From: Pontederia crassipes
Taxonomy: Eukaryota; Streptophyta; Magnoliopsida; Commelinales; Pontederiaceae
Assembly (NCBI GenBank): GCA_030549335.1
Contig: JAUKPH010000018.1
Coordinates: 2,356,001-2,420,000 of the forward strand
DNA: 64,000 nucleotides
Direction of reading: 5' to 3'
The position numbers and the translations under genes are program-made. The notes below the pieces were generated by a model. That model was not told the DNA's origin and made no database searches. It was given only the letters and a program-made list of their open reading frames with translations. Shown here one piece after another: positions 12,011 through 22,816 of this stretch (position 1 is its first letter; every line of letters starts with the position of its first letter).

Positions 12011-12100
12011 TCACAGACAATATAAAAGCATCACAAGCAATATAAAATCATCACAGGCAATATAAAACTATCACAGATAATATAAAATCATCACAGACAT
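12011..12100. repeat. 20-bp minisatellite inside CACTA-1, 4.5 copies
   Basis: tcacagacaatataaaagca-type units in perfect 20-bp register. The matching place in CACTA-2 (about 60720-60770, reverse orientation) has only 1-2 units, so the array expanded in CACTA-1. Confidence 0.85.
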
Positions 12101-12239
12101 AATATATAACATAAGAATACGAAAACTACTAAACCGAACTAACAAACTATATGTATGTTTAAGTCTATAAGTAACAAATGCATAGTTTGTTTTCTATCTT
12201 AGGTTTGAGAGTTATTGTTATCATTCCGGATGTTCGACC

Positions 12240-14529
12240 CAGACGTGCTCGGTCCATGGCCTCGCGAGGATGAATTCTGCGTCGGGATCAATCCCTGAAT
12301 CGCTTGCAATAGAGGACCCAACTGCTGCGACAACTGCTGCAACAACTGCTGCGACACCTACTGCGATATCTGCTCCGATAATTGCTGCGATAGCTGCTGT
12401 GATAGTTGCGTCAGATCAGGTGCAGCGGATGAGCTCGGAGCAGATGCACCTCCTGCATATCCTCCGATCCTCCTAGGTATCTGAGCGGCTGTGCCGAGGC
12501 CACACAAGTATCCCCTCGTATCGTGCCGACCACCTCTTCCCAAATAGTAGGGTCCTCTACGAAATAGAAAAATTATAAAATCATATAATATATAAATTAT
12601 ATATTAAGAATCATGTAAATTAAAAATATGACTAAACCAACAAAGAAACATTACCTGGTGGCTGAGTACTTGGATCATTTCCATACTTTTCAGCCATTTT
12701 TGCATTATACTCATCCTAAAAAATTTAAACGTTGTGTATTTAAAAAATATTGCACTAACGACAACAACCAAATGACCATATCATGAGACTTACCAGAAAC
12801 CTACGAGCAGTGGACATGACTAAGTCGTTTGTCTTTCGGCTCTTATGTGTGACCTCATAGACCACACGAAAGTCTATGGGACCGCCTTCTTTCTCCTCCT
12901 ACAATAAAGTTTCAAATTTGATAACATAAGTATAAGTCAAAAGTTTGATTAATTGAATTTATATGTAAATTACCATGCGCCGTCGATGCTCGTCAAATCG
13001 CATCGATCCCCCTGTGTGGATGTGGGCATCGGGCTTTGAAAGATGGTTAACTCTTGCCTTTTCCGACTTCCTTTTCCATCGTTCATCCGTCCTTTGTGAA
13101 CATCAAATACTTACACTTTCAAAAAACTATAATTTTCATAAAAATAATGTAAAAGTATACATACTTACCACTTCCTACAGAGGGACTCTCAAACCGAGCG
13201 CCTAATATGTCTTGGGCATCTTTGTATGCCCTGCTCCAAAGTGAGGTCGGCGGACGTGACGACCTTGCGAAACTTGTATAATTAATTTCGGAGGCATTTC
13301 GCAGCGACCTCCTCAAAAGCTCTTCGGATCATCCCTAAACTAAGATCCGGATGAAACTGATTTGCCTCCTACAAATAGAACGTTAAAACTTAGTAATTTT
13401 AAAATAAATATAAATCGAATTATGTAACCCAAATAGAAGATCATACCGTAAAGGCTCGAAAGATGTCATCTCGCATTTGAATTGTGACATCTTTTCAGGA
13501 TCCTGCCCCTTTCGGCAAGTGGGAAAGAACGAGAGCACTGACATCCCACACGGTACTAGCGGGTAAGAAAGTGGTCCTGCCAATTACAAAGAAGAATTAA
13601 TTTTCAATGATAACCAAAACTATAATAAAATTTGTACAACTTATTTAACTTACGGTCGAGCAATATTATTCACAGTGACCACCCCATTATCGTGTAACCC
13701 CACTTCATCACTCGAAGATGAATCATCATCCGGTACAGCTGGGGTAGGCTATGAAGGTCCGACATCAGCTACGGACCCTAATATATAATAAATCATCAGT
13801 GTCATACCAAATTAAAATTGTGATAATTGATAGATATACAGTAATGTTCTCACCTCGATTGATGTGTACCGCATGATCAGTAACAGTCCGCTCGTCTGAA
13901 TGAATTGAGTCATTAGCTTGTGCTATCAGCGGCGTAGCAACTGACATTATTAAAAATTAATTAATATAATTAATTGAGAAATGTCAATAACAATAAATAT
14001 ATCACCTGGCGTAAGATGTCGCTCGCCAACGCTAGATTGTGGTGAAGCGTCTGGTATTCTCGGCGGTGGCGGTGGGGTAGCAACTGTCATCACAAGAAAA
14101 TACATAAAATTTGGCTCCTACATAAAATTAAATAATATACAAAAAATAACCTGGTGTGACATGACGATCGTGGTCGTGCGATCAAGATGTACCGACTATG
14201 TTCCCCGTCGACGATGGAGCAATTGTCACAAAAGCAAAATATTTAAAAAACTCTATCTCCTACTGTCTATTGTCCACAATGTGTCACGTACCTGGAGTAA
14301 TACGCTGAGCAGACCCACCAATGGATCGTCTACTATGTGACGATCCGACTACGTGCCCCGTCGGCGACGGAGGAACTGATATTATTAAAAAAGGAATTTA
14401 ACTATTATAATCAACTATAAATAAGCAGCTCACAATAAATATATTATCTGGTGGTTGTGATGGCTGACTCATCTGAAATGAACGCCTAGAAGAGCGAGAT
14501 GACCCAGATGCTCGACCCCTAGTAACCAT
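12240..14529 (-). pseudogene. CACTA-1 TNPA-like gene (Transposase_24 / Ptta-En-Spm family), broken
   Basis: A multi-exon gene matching the plus-strand copy in CACTA-2 exon by exon. Exon 1 (14529-14448) encodes MVTRGRASGSSRSSRRSF. A series of short Pro-rich exons follows (14375-14292 and about 14225-14150, 14090-14006, 13940-13855). Then come exons with PLSYPLVPCGMSVL (about 13580-13460), FHPDLSLGMIRR-type sequence (about 13370-13250) and RGYLCGLGTAAQI with a Gln/Ser-rich C-terminus (12543-12358). These match Transposase_24 (PF03004), the DNA-binding accessory protein of CACTA elements. Lesions: the exon 1 donor reads AT instead of GT (14447-14446), and one mini-exon acceptor AG reads AA, by comparison with CACTA-2. 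Exon borders in the middle are approximate. Confidence 0.7.
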
Positions 14530-14626
14530 GACTGAAAAAAAAGAAAGAAACTTCTCTTATTATCGGTAACCATATATAACTTTTTTAAAAAGTAAAAAGC
14601 TTATATCATTAGAATAACTACTGGAT

Positions 14627-15622
14627 TCATTCGCTTGTTTCGTATTCTGATTCATTTTCATCATCTTCATCATCGTTGCTATAATCTTGGTTCGAGTCAT
14701 CATCAATGAAATTATCGAAGTTCACATCCAAGAGGTCATTTGAATTTGAACTCTTCCATTGGCTCAGCGTCATCGACCAATTGAAAATTTTCAACTCCAT
14801 CGGCCACATCAATCATCTCATTCACTCTATCTTCTTAATAGTAATCATCCATGGGCACATCGTTGTGTACGTATGATGTTTCATTCTCATCTACCATTGT
14901 TTCTACCAAGAATAGTCTACTCCTCATTGCATGACGCCCACCATTCATCTTTGGTTATTTTCGATGGATACTTAGTGTAGTACACTTGTTGTGCTTGTTC
15001 CGCCAATACGAATGGATCGTATGACTGAAGTCTCGATCGAGGGTTAATATCCACCAATTTAAACTTTTGATCGATCTGAACTCTTTTCTCTGGATCGAAC
15101 CAACGACATTTTAGCACCACGACTTTGTTAGATTTTCCCAAATAATTCACGCATCCATCCTATAAAGGTTCATCTGCCTTTTTGAGAAGATTATAAAGCT
15201 TAGAAGCCGAAGGATTCGTGTCTTCTTCAATCGATGTTTCTCCAACATTTTCTCCTAACATTGCATCTCGTATCATGTCCCTATCCGGATTGCTCGAGTC
15301 GCGCACAATGGTATCTACATTACTTGTTTCTTTAGCCCATCTCTTCTTCGCCATGAAAGAACCAATTGGTGTATGTAAATAAGAAACCGTTGTAATATAA
15401 ATTCTTCTGCACATCATATCTTACTTTCTACTAATAACATTTGCACTTCCGGCATGGACATAAGATTTTGCCATATGAAGAAGCAACACCTTCATTTTGA
15501 TATGCCACATTAATGAATTCATCAACACAATCCTTATATTCTTCAGTTATGATGCCATGTTTATCCTTCCAACAACGAATCCAACTACGATCTGACTTTA
15601 TCATTTCTGTAACGGAAAACAT
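14627..15622 (-). pseudogene. CACTA-1 TNP2-type gene with transposase core deleted
   Basis: Reading leftwards: residues like SDRSWIRCWKDKHG..GKILCPCRKC (15622 to about 15437) are the start of the transposase-associated zinc-binding domain (PF13963). Two adjacent TAG codons near 15436-15431 interrupt it, and the same frame goes on with NLYYNGFLFTYTNWFFHGEE (to about 15340), the rest of that domain. After a frame change, ASKLYNLLKKADEPL follows (to 15160). The next recognisable part is VVVLKCRWFDPEK..DPFVLAEQAQQVYY (15150-14917), a DUF4216 domain (PF13952). In intact TNP2 genes the large transposase domain (PF02992) lies between these. Here they are joined almost directly. An acidic C-terminal tail (14812-14627) follows in another frame. 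Confidence 0.82.
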
Positions 15623-15639
15623 TAAGCCAAGTAAGAAAT

Positions 15640-16040
15640 TTCTTGTACTTGAAACGTGTGATTTTGAACTTAAGAATTTAGTCCAAAATCACATGTTTCA
15701 AGTAATACTTAACTTAAGTACTACTTAACTTAATTCATAACATGAATAAGTAATACTTAACTTAAGTACATGAATTACTTCATAAGTTAACTTAACAATT
15801 AACATAAGTTAACTTAACTTAAGTAATACTTAATAAGTAATACTAATTAACTTGATCCAAAGAGATGATAATTAACTTAAGTACTACTTAAGTTAATTCA
15901 TAACATGAATAAGTAATACTAATTAACTTGATCCAAAGAGATGATAATTAACTTAAGTACTACTTAAGTTAATTCATAACATGAATAAGTAATACTTAAC
16001 TTAAGTAATACTTAACTTAATTTCTAAGAGATGATACTTA
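15640..16040. repeat. Tandem repeat of about 76 bp (acttaagtaatactt family)
   Basis: aattaacttgatccaaagag and aattcataacatgaataagt recur at about 75-80-bp intervals (for example 15846/15921 and 15895/15972). The region is dominated by ttaacttaagt words, which are partly palindromic. It lies upstream of the TNP2-type gene inside CACTA-1. Confidence 0.8.
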
Positions 16041-17094
16041 ATATTATACTTAATTCCGGAGGCGGCAGTGGAGGGCGTCGGAGGTCGGGCGTCGGGCGAC
16101 AGGCGCCGGAGGTCGGGCGTCGGGGCGCGATGGTAAATGTTAAATAGTAAAAAGTGAAAACGAAGAAAAGGGGTTAGGGATTTAAGTAATCTTTAGCGTC
16201 GCAAAATAATGAGACGCTACGTCGACGCCATGTAGGCACCGAAACTGTCACAATTCGGCTAGCGCGGCGCTATTGAGAAGCTAATGTGTGGCTAAGAAAA
16301 CGTAGCGACACCATTGCGTCGTCGGGGTGTCACAATTTTGTAGCGTCTCAAGATCGCGACGCCATTGAGACGCTCAATAAAAGTTTTTTCAAATTTTTTT
16401 AGTATGTATGTAATTTTATTTATCAATGTAACGTCTCATCGCATTATGCTCCGTTTCAATTGTTTTATTTTCTTCCAATAATCTATCATGTATGTATACA
16501 AAATTATAAATATGTATGTATATGTGTATATAACACAATTATGTGTGTATATATATACATATGTCATATATGCGTACGTATATATATGTCTACGTGTGAG
16601 AGATTAAGTTACAACAATGTGTTTTCGTCTATATGTATTATAAATATATATGTGTATGTATATGTCTACACATATATATAGATAACGTGTATATGTATAC
16701 GTATTCGAAGTGAATATATATATGTGTATTTGTTTATATGTGTCAGAGTAGGTTATAATAATATGTATATATGCACTTATTATATATAGGTATCAGCGTA
16801 TACACGTATTTATATGTCTATATGTGCCCGATTGAGTGACAGGTAAAAAGTCGGCTTAGGAGGCGCAATACAGACGCAATTGAGTCGCTAGATTCATTTA
16901 GCGACTCCGTAGCGCCGAACTAGCGTCTAAAATAATATGGCATCTCGAACATGCGACGCTAGAGAGACGCCCATGGTGTCATCATAGCGTCGACAATAGC
17001 TTCGGCGCTCGTTAAACGCTAGGTGGACGCTATTGTGTGTCTACTGGGACGCTAACATATCACTCAATCAACCATCGTAATCCCATGATTAACT

Positions 17095-18060
17095 GTATAA
17101 TAATAATATATGCATAATTAAGATATTATATATATTATATGTATACATAACATAAATAATATAGGTAAAAAATTATATATTTAGGAACACTCTTATTATG
17201 TAAAAATACATATATATATATATATATATATAATCATGTAATTAATACATATATATGTTGATATTATACTATTGATAATATGTTTATAATCGTGTACTTA
17301 ATGCTAATATAATATTTAATGAATTTATTGATTGACATATAGTATATATAATATAATGTTTAAATATATACAATAGCGTCTCATTAGCTTCTCCTTTATT
17401 TGAGATGCCATATAACGTCGCTTCACAGTCTTCATACATGAGACGTTAGTGTCGCGTCTAAAGTGGTCGACGATAAAACGGCGTTAGGTGCTGCCACGCA
17501 TTAAGAATAGTGGCACGAAATAATAGCGTCTACGTAGCGTCTCGATTATAGCACTAGAGAGTTAACGTCATCCCGGCCGCTGAATAGCTAAGAAGACGTA
17601 TAATTAAGATATATGCATAATAAAAATATTATATCTATTATATGTATAGATAACATAGATAATATAAGAAAAAATTTATATATTTAGGAACACTCTTATC
17701 ATGTAAAAATACATATATATATATATATAATCGTGTAATTAATACATCTATATGTTGATATTATGCTATTGATAATATGTTGATAATCATGTAATTAATA
17801 CTAATATAATATTTAATGAATTTATTGATTGACATATAGTATATATAATATAGTGTTTAAATATATACTGAGCGTCTCTTTCGATTGAGATGCCATGCAG
17901 CGTCGCTTTAGAGTCTTCATACGTGTGACGCTAGTTTTGCGTCTAACGTTGTCGACGCCATAACGATGCTAGGTACTGCCGTGCATTTGCGGTTCCTGGC
18001 GGGAAAAAGTAACGTCTACGTAGCGTCTCGATTGCGCTACTTTTAACATCAACTCTCTGA
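17095..18060. repeat. Internal ~490-bp tandem duplication in CACTA-1
   Basis: Two consecutive units, about 17095-17590 and 17591-18060. Each starts with an aattaagatat/ttatatgtata tract, then tatatatttaggaacactct, aaaatacatatatata, aatatttaatgaatttattg, and ends with gagatgccat..agcgtcgctt..agtcttcatac and a cgtctcgatt block. The truncated CACTA end at 54860-56547 has one unit only. Confidence 0.8.
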
Positions 18061-18732
18061 GTAGCTAGGAAGACGCTAATGAGACGCTATTGAGAGGCAA
18101 GTGGCGTCTGATACTGGTGACGCTAACGAAGCGTAATGGAGTCGCTAATGGCGTCTTTATAACGTCACATACTTTTGAGGCGCTACATGGCGTCGCTAAT
18201 CGCCAATTTTCTTGTAGTGTGAACTAGGCAGACACACAACATCACATTCATAGACACTAGCATTTTTATCATGCTTCGTCCTCGTACACCTACATCCATG
18301 CTCTAGGTTATCCCTTCTTGTGACACCCACTGAAACACAAGATCCATCTTTTTGGTTGGGAAAGATTTAACTCTTACACCAAACACCAAAGTACAATATC
18401 AACCTAGATCTAGACATGATGATGTTGATGAACACTAGGAACACGTGATCATCAATTCTTATAAATCAACATACTTAGGAACATGAAGTCTACTTTTCTA
18501 GTTAAAATGAAAAAGTCTCACATAAACAAATATATTAATATTAACATGATTGGATAAATACAATGGAATAGAAAAAATGGTGGAATAGATAAATATATTC
18601 AAATAATCGATTGCATGCGAAATTGATTGCGCCAGATGGAATCGCATTATGTGGTGCGAGTCGCGTCATGCGGTGCGAAGCACCAGGTGCTATAGACTAT
18701 AGCCTATAGTACTCGTGGTTATGGTACAATAT

Positions 18733-19690
18733 CACTACAACATTTTTGCGAATTACCGACGGATAAATCCATCGGAAATCCTATGATATGCATAAAAAAT
18801 TCTAATTTTTGGCGAATTTTGTGACGGTTACATGATCATTGAAAAATTACTCTTTGATAAGATGTTATCGACGGTGAGTCACCATCGATATTTTCGATGG
18901 ATGAAGCTGTCGGAAGAGAGCACCCTTCAAAACTTCTAATGGGGCTTACCAATCGGATGTTAAAAAAATGGACGCCAGTGGTTGGATCCAGCGCAGTCGG
19001 ATCCGGTTGCCAATAGCTGATCTTGTTGAGAGAGAGGGAGAGGGGGTCGTCGTCGTCAGAGGCATGGACTTGCCGGAGTTCTTGGTCGTCTGATCTGCTG
19101 AATCAGACCGCCTACTATCAGATCGAGTCATCTAGCGGTCGATCAGGTGGCAAGCGTGGCAACAAGACGGCCAATCTGACGGCAAGGCGGCTGATCTAGT
19201 CGTTTGCCGCCAAATCCGGCCGCTTGCTGCTTGAACGACCGCCAGGCAACCAATTTGACCGCCTGCTGCTTGAACGGCCACCTTTTATCTGAACGATTGC
19301 CTGCAGCCAAATCTGGTCACAACACACACACACGCACGCGCGCGCACACACACAGAGAGAGAGAGAGGAGAGGGTAGTCCATCGTCGGAGTCATGGTCGT
19401 GCTGGAGCCAAGGGGTCGAGAGGGAGAGATGAAAGAGCAAGAGGGGAGCGGAAGAGGAGAGAGGAAGATAAGGGGAGAGGGGAGAGAGAGGGGATAGAGG
19501 AGAGAGAGACGGTGAGAGAAGGTTAGACAAATTATTAACGATGAAAATTTTGTTCATTGGTATTTCGAAAAGATTTTTCTTCTTGTTGTAATGCCGCAAA
19601 AAAACGTAAATAATTCTTATTACACTTTTTATGATTTTCTTGCGGTGTATCCATAGGTATTGTAACACCATATGGTTATTGTAGTGTAAG
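18733..19690. mobile_element. Possible second CACTA-type element, right end uncertain
   Basis: Starts cactacaacatttttgcg, followed by repeated words of the type accgacgg, ccatcgg, tcgacggtgag and ccatcgata, which look like subterminal repeats. Interior GC-rich sequence (18960-19310) resembles 52690-53140 in carrying gatc(c/t)g-rich units and ct/ga tracts. A tgtagtg that could be the right end lies at about 19680, but the 3-bp flanks do not match (tat versus taa). No transposase frame; the 162-residue frame on the minus strand is mostly low-complexity. Confidence 0.4.
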
Positions 19691-21300
19691 TGCGACAAAC
19701 TCCATTTGCATGCTATCGCGCCTTGTGGTGCTACATCATCCATGGTGTTGTAGCACCATAGGTGACAGAACACAAAGGTGTTGTCGTCCTGGTGTACAAT
19801 TTTTTACGACGTGTCACGTGAAGCATGATCAATGATGAAATTATATAAATTACGACAATATTCATATTGCTCACAACAAAATGAATTGATAAATGAATCT
19901 TCACGATGATTATATCAAAATTTCACAAAAATATGTGTACCATTTTTAGGGTGACAGATTGGATAGGAAGAGAGCAACCAACATATCTTAGGGTTTGAGG
20001 AGAAGAAAGTTTGTAGTGTCATGATAAGACACAATGGGTAGGAGATCTTCTTGTAACATAATAATTTGTCTTTTCTTTTCCCATTTATTTTTTATTAGAG
20101 TAATTATTATTTTGTTTTTAAACGTTAGCGTTATACAATTTGATTATGAAACTTGATGAGAATATTATCTACTGAAACTTTACTTATTAATGTTGGGTTG
20201 TGTAATAATTTCTCAAACAAAATAAAAATAAAAACGTGTTACTAGATGCACATAATAAGCTGAATATATTGATGGTACAAATACAATCATCAAGAGAGTA
20301 TTAATATATCATGCTTCATTATGTAATTAAGATTCAACATGATCAATGTACTATGCCGGATATCACTAGATACAGTGTAACGATGAAAACTTAAAGCCTT
20401 GATATACAATGGAGCAATCTTTTCCAAAAAGAAAAAGAAGCATATTGAGATCAAATATAGTATGAATCAATCCCCAAACAAGGGGAAATTGAGCCCGTTT
20501 TTCTTGTCCTTGCAGTAGGAGTTGCCAGCTATTTCTCTACAACAACAAATCCTCACCCTTTCTGGTGAATTAACGACCATAAGTTCGACATGGATTTGGA
20601 GCATGACATCGAGAAAGGGAAGAGATGAGGAATGGAAATTCATCTATGAAATGGTGGCAGGAAATCTCTGATGGGATGCAATGCGATGATTTGCACTCCA
20701 CAAGAAAACTTCAGATTTTCGTCATTCAAGTCTCCTAAAATCTAATTAATTCGAAGTAATTCCAATAAAGGGTAAATTGGTATTCTTTTATTTAAATTAA
20801 CAAATTGAGAAATCTTAGTAGGGATGTGAACAAACCCGACCCGGGTTTCCTTTTTTTATGCTATGACCCGTCCGTCTTTTTTATATTTTTTAATATAAAA
20901 ATAATTTATTATTTATATTAGCATTTTTAAATATAAAAAATATTGTTTTAAATATCTATATTTTTTTACATTTAAATATTTTATTTTATATTTTTAAATA
21001 TTGAATAATATAAACTCTTAAATTAACTAGAAATTATTTTAAATTAAAAAGAAAAAGAAAAAAAAGCCTACGTCAAATTTTTGTGTTCACGGGTCCACTG
21101 CGAGTTAGAAACTACTAGATTTCATTGATTCTATGAAAAGGTTGGTTTTACAAGAAAACATCTGAGTCAACATCTACATTCGTGTAATTATATATCATGA
21201 ATAAAATAATATCCAAGATATATTTTAAGGAAAAATAACACTAGTTATAGTAATACTAATATTAAGAAATACACAAGTTCTCATCACAAGAAGAAAAAAA
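19691..21300. other. Intergenic DNA upstream and downstream of mobile elements
   Basis: No gene recognised. The 20830-21070 part is an almost pure A/T stretch. Confidence 0.4.
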
Positions 21301-21310
21301 AATAAAAATC

Positions 21311-21316
21311 TTTTAT
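21311..21316 (-). terminator. Polyadenylation signal of SPH2
   Basis: aataaa on the minus strand within cctcaaataaaagat. The same 15 bases occur in the SPH3 3' end (26381-26397 area), showing that the paralogues share their 3' untranslated region. Confidence 0.6.
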
Positions 21317-21393
21317 TTGAGGTCGGACATGAATTCAATATTCTTAGGTTACATATAACAACCCAAAAGGAATGAATACATACATAATCTTAA

Positions 21394-21831
21394 TCACCAC
21401 CACTTATGCATAAGCACATATTGGCCTACAGTTTGATCAAAGACGTAACATCCGCTCATCTGGATTCTCCACAAGCATGCCCCCCAGCATTTTTTAATAT
21501 CCTTTCTCTCATTATAGACATCAAAGCTTGAAGAGACCCATCCCATGGCACTCTTCCAGTTCATGCTGCACCAGAACAGCGTGTTGTGGATGAAGAAGTT
21601 GGGTGTGAACGACCAACTGAAAGAAGAATTATAGTCCAAGTGATGCCAGCCAAGGTTATCATCTTTGGATTTGCAATGAACGTGTAGTGGGATCCCCTCG
21701 CCCATGTCGTTGTAAACGTTCATGTGAACAGGAGGGATACTTTTCAACCCTACCACGCCCGTGAACAGGGAGAGAGAAAGGAGGAAGATGAAGGAGATTA
21801 TGCAACATTTGCTACTGATTGGAAAAGCCAT
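21394..21831 (-). CDS. SPH2: S-protein homologue (plant self-incompatibility S1 family), secreted
   Basis: An intact, intronless 145-residue member of the S1 family (PF05938). Residues 1-29 form a hydrophobic signal peptide (IISFIFLLSLSLF core). The mature part has the family blocks GIPLHVHCKSKDD, the W-S-F strand, FIHNTLFWCSMNWKSAMGW and a C-terminal HKWW. Cysteines C53, C88, C115 and C119 align with those of SPH1. N68 lies in an N-S-S sequon. An extra Cys (MSGCYVF) replaces the Ala of SPH1 (GAYVY) and has no obvious partner. A TATA-like tract lies about 50 bp upstream of the ATG, and the poly(A) signal is about 80 bp past the stop. It reads opposite to SPH1 and SPH3. Ligand role is inferred from family only. 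Confidence 0.93.
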   Translation of the reverse strand: MAFPISSKCCIISFIFLLSLSLFTGVVGLKSIPPVHMNVYNDMGEGIPLHVHCKSKDDNLGWHHLDYNSSFSWSFTPNFFIHNTLFWCSMNWKSAMGWVSSSFDVYNERKDIKKCWGACLWRIQMSGCYVFDQTVGQYVLMHKWW

Positions 21832-21881
21832 TTTGTTTTCTTGGTACGTAATTTCTATCGAATCAGTAGAAGAACCTCGAA

Positions 21882-21889
21882 ATATATAT
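21882..21889 (-). promoter_or_regulatory. Putative TATA box of SPH2
   Basis: atatatat tract 50 bp upstream of the SPH2 ATG on the minus strand, at the distance seen in SPH1. Confidence 0.45.
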
Positions 21890-22630
21890 CATCTATTATA
21901 TGAAAAAGAAAAAAAAAGTTCAATAGCTGTCACATTGATTGTTAGGCAATTTATATATGGTAAGATAATCTTCCCCGAATTTGTGATCGTTATTGTCATG
22001 CATTCTCTATTTACTAAAATAATAATTATGAGCTTAATTTGGCAATCCTTGATAATAATATCTTTGTGACATTAATAGATTATATGCTTCGGATTGGTAT
22101 GTTTACTTTTTGGTTCGATGCCATCGAATTAATAGTTCTTTTATCTTTACATGTTACATCTGTGAACCTTAATTAATTTCATGAAAGGATAAAGATTCTA
22201 ACGACCGCATTAAAGATGTCTGTCATTCTTCAGTTTTATGAAATCAATTAAATAACAAGTTTCAGTGGCATAAGACAAATAAATTCACATTTTAATATAA
22301 TTCAGGTTGATATTGTACAATTCAAGTAGCAATCCCACTGTTTGTTTTCGATTATAATAAGCACATCAAATTAATTAATTTACAAAATATTGTAATATTG
22401 TACAGTTCTTTATTATCCAAAATATTTGGCAACGGTAAATGATTATAATAAACACATCAAAATATTTGGCAACGGTAACATTTTCCTTCGAGGTGATTGA
22501 CGTCTCCAGAGTTTTGTCAACTAGGATTAATAATACGAGCGTGTTCCAAGTCCCCTTAATTATGTAATTTCTAGTTTATTCTTGTATGCGTCTGACATGA
22601 GTAATGAAGTCCAGCAACTGAGTTAATTGT
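21890..22630. other. 5' flank of SPH2, no gene
   Basis: AT-rich. ttatatgcttcggattgg at about 22079 recalls ttgtatgcttcggacgat downstream of SPH3 (about 26830). The phrase aaatatttggcaacggta is repeated at about 22419 and 22458 within a ~45-bp duplication. Confidence 0.4.

Positions 22631-22816
<186 letters not shown>

Larger units (their letters stand above)
11479..18219 (-). mobile_element. CACTA-1: complete but non-autonomous En/Spm-type DNA transposon
   Basis: Both ends are visible. The left end is CACTATAAGAAAATTG. The right end reads, in reverse complement, CACTACAAGAAAATTGGCGA. It is flanked by the 3-bp target duplication TGA (11476-11478 and 18220-18222), as expected for CACTA elements. 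Length is 6741 bp. The first ~450 bp and last ~1.3 kb are packed with agcgtc/gagacgcta words in both orientations, the subterminal repeats that bind the element-encoded TNPA protein. Genes inside read leftwards: a TNP2-type remnant (15622-14627) lacking its catalytic core, then a TNPA-like, Transposase_24-type gene (14529 to about 12240). Both are broken, so the copy could only move with help. Confidence 0.92.

Noticed and set aside
19285-19773. 162-residue frame on the minus strand
   Set aside because: Core is Ser/Leu/Pro low complexity from a ga-rich tract; no domain, no start context.
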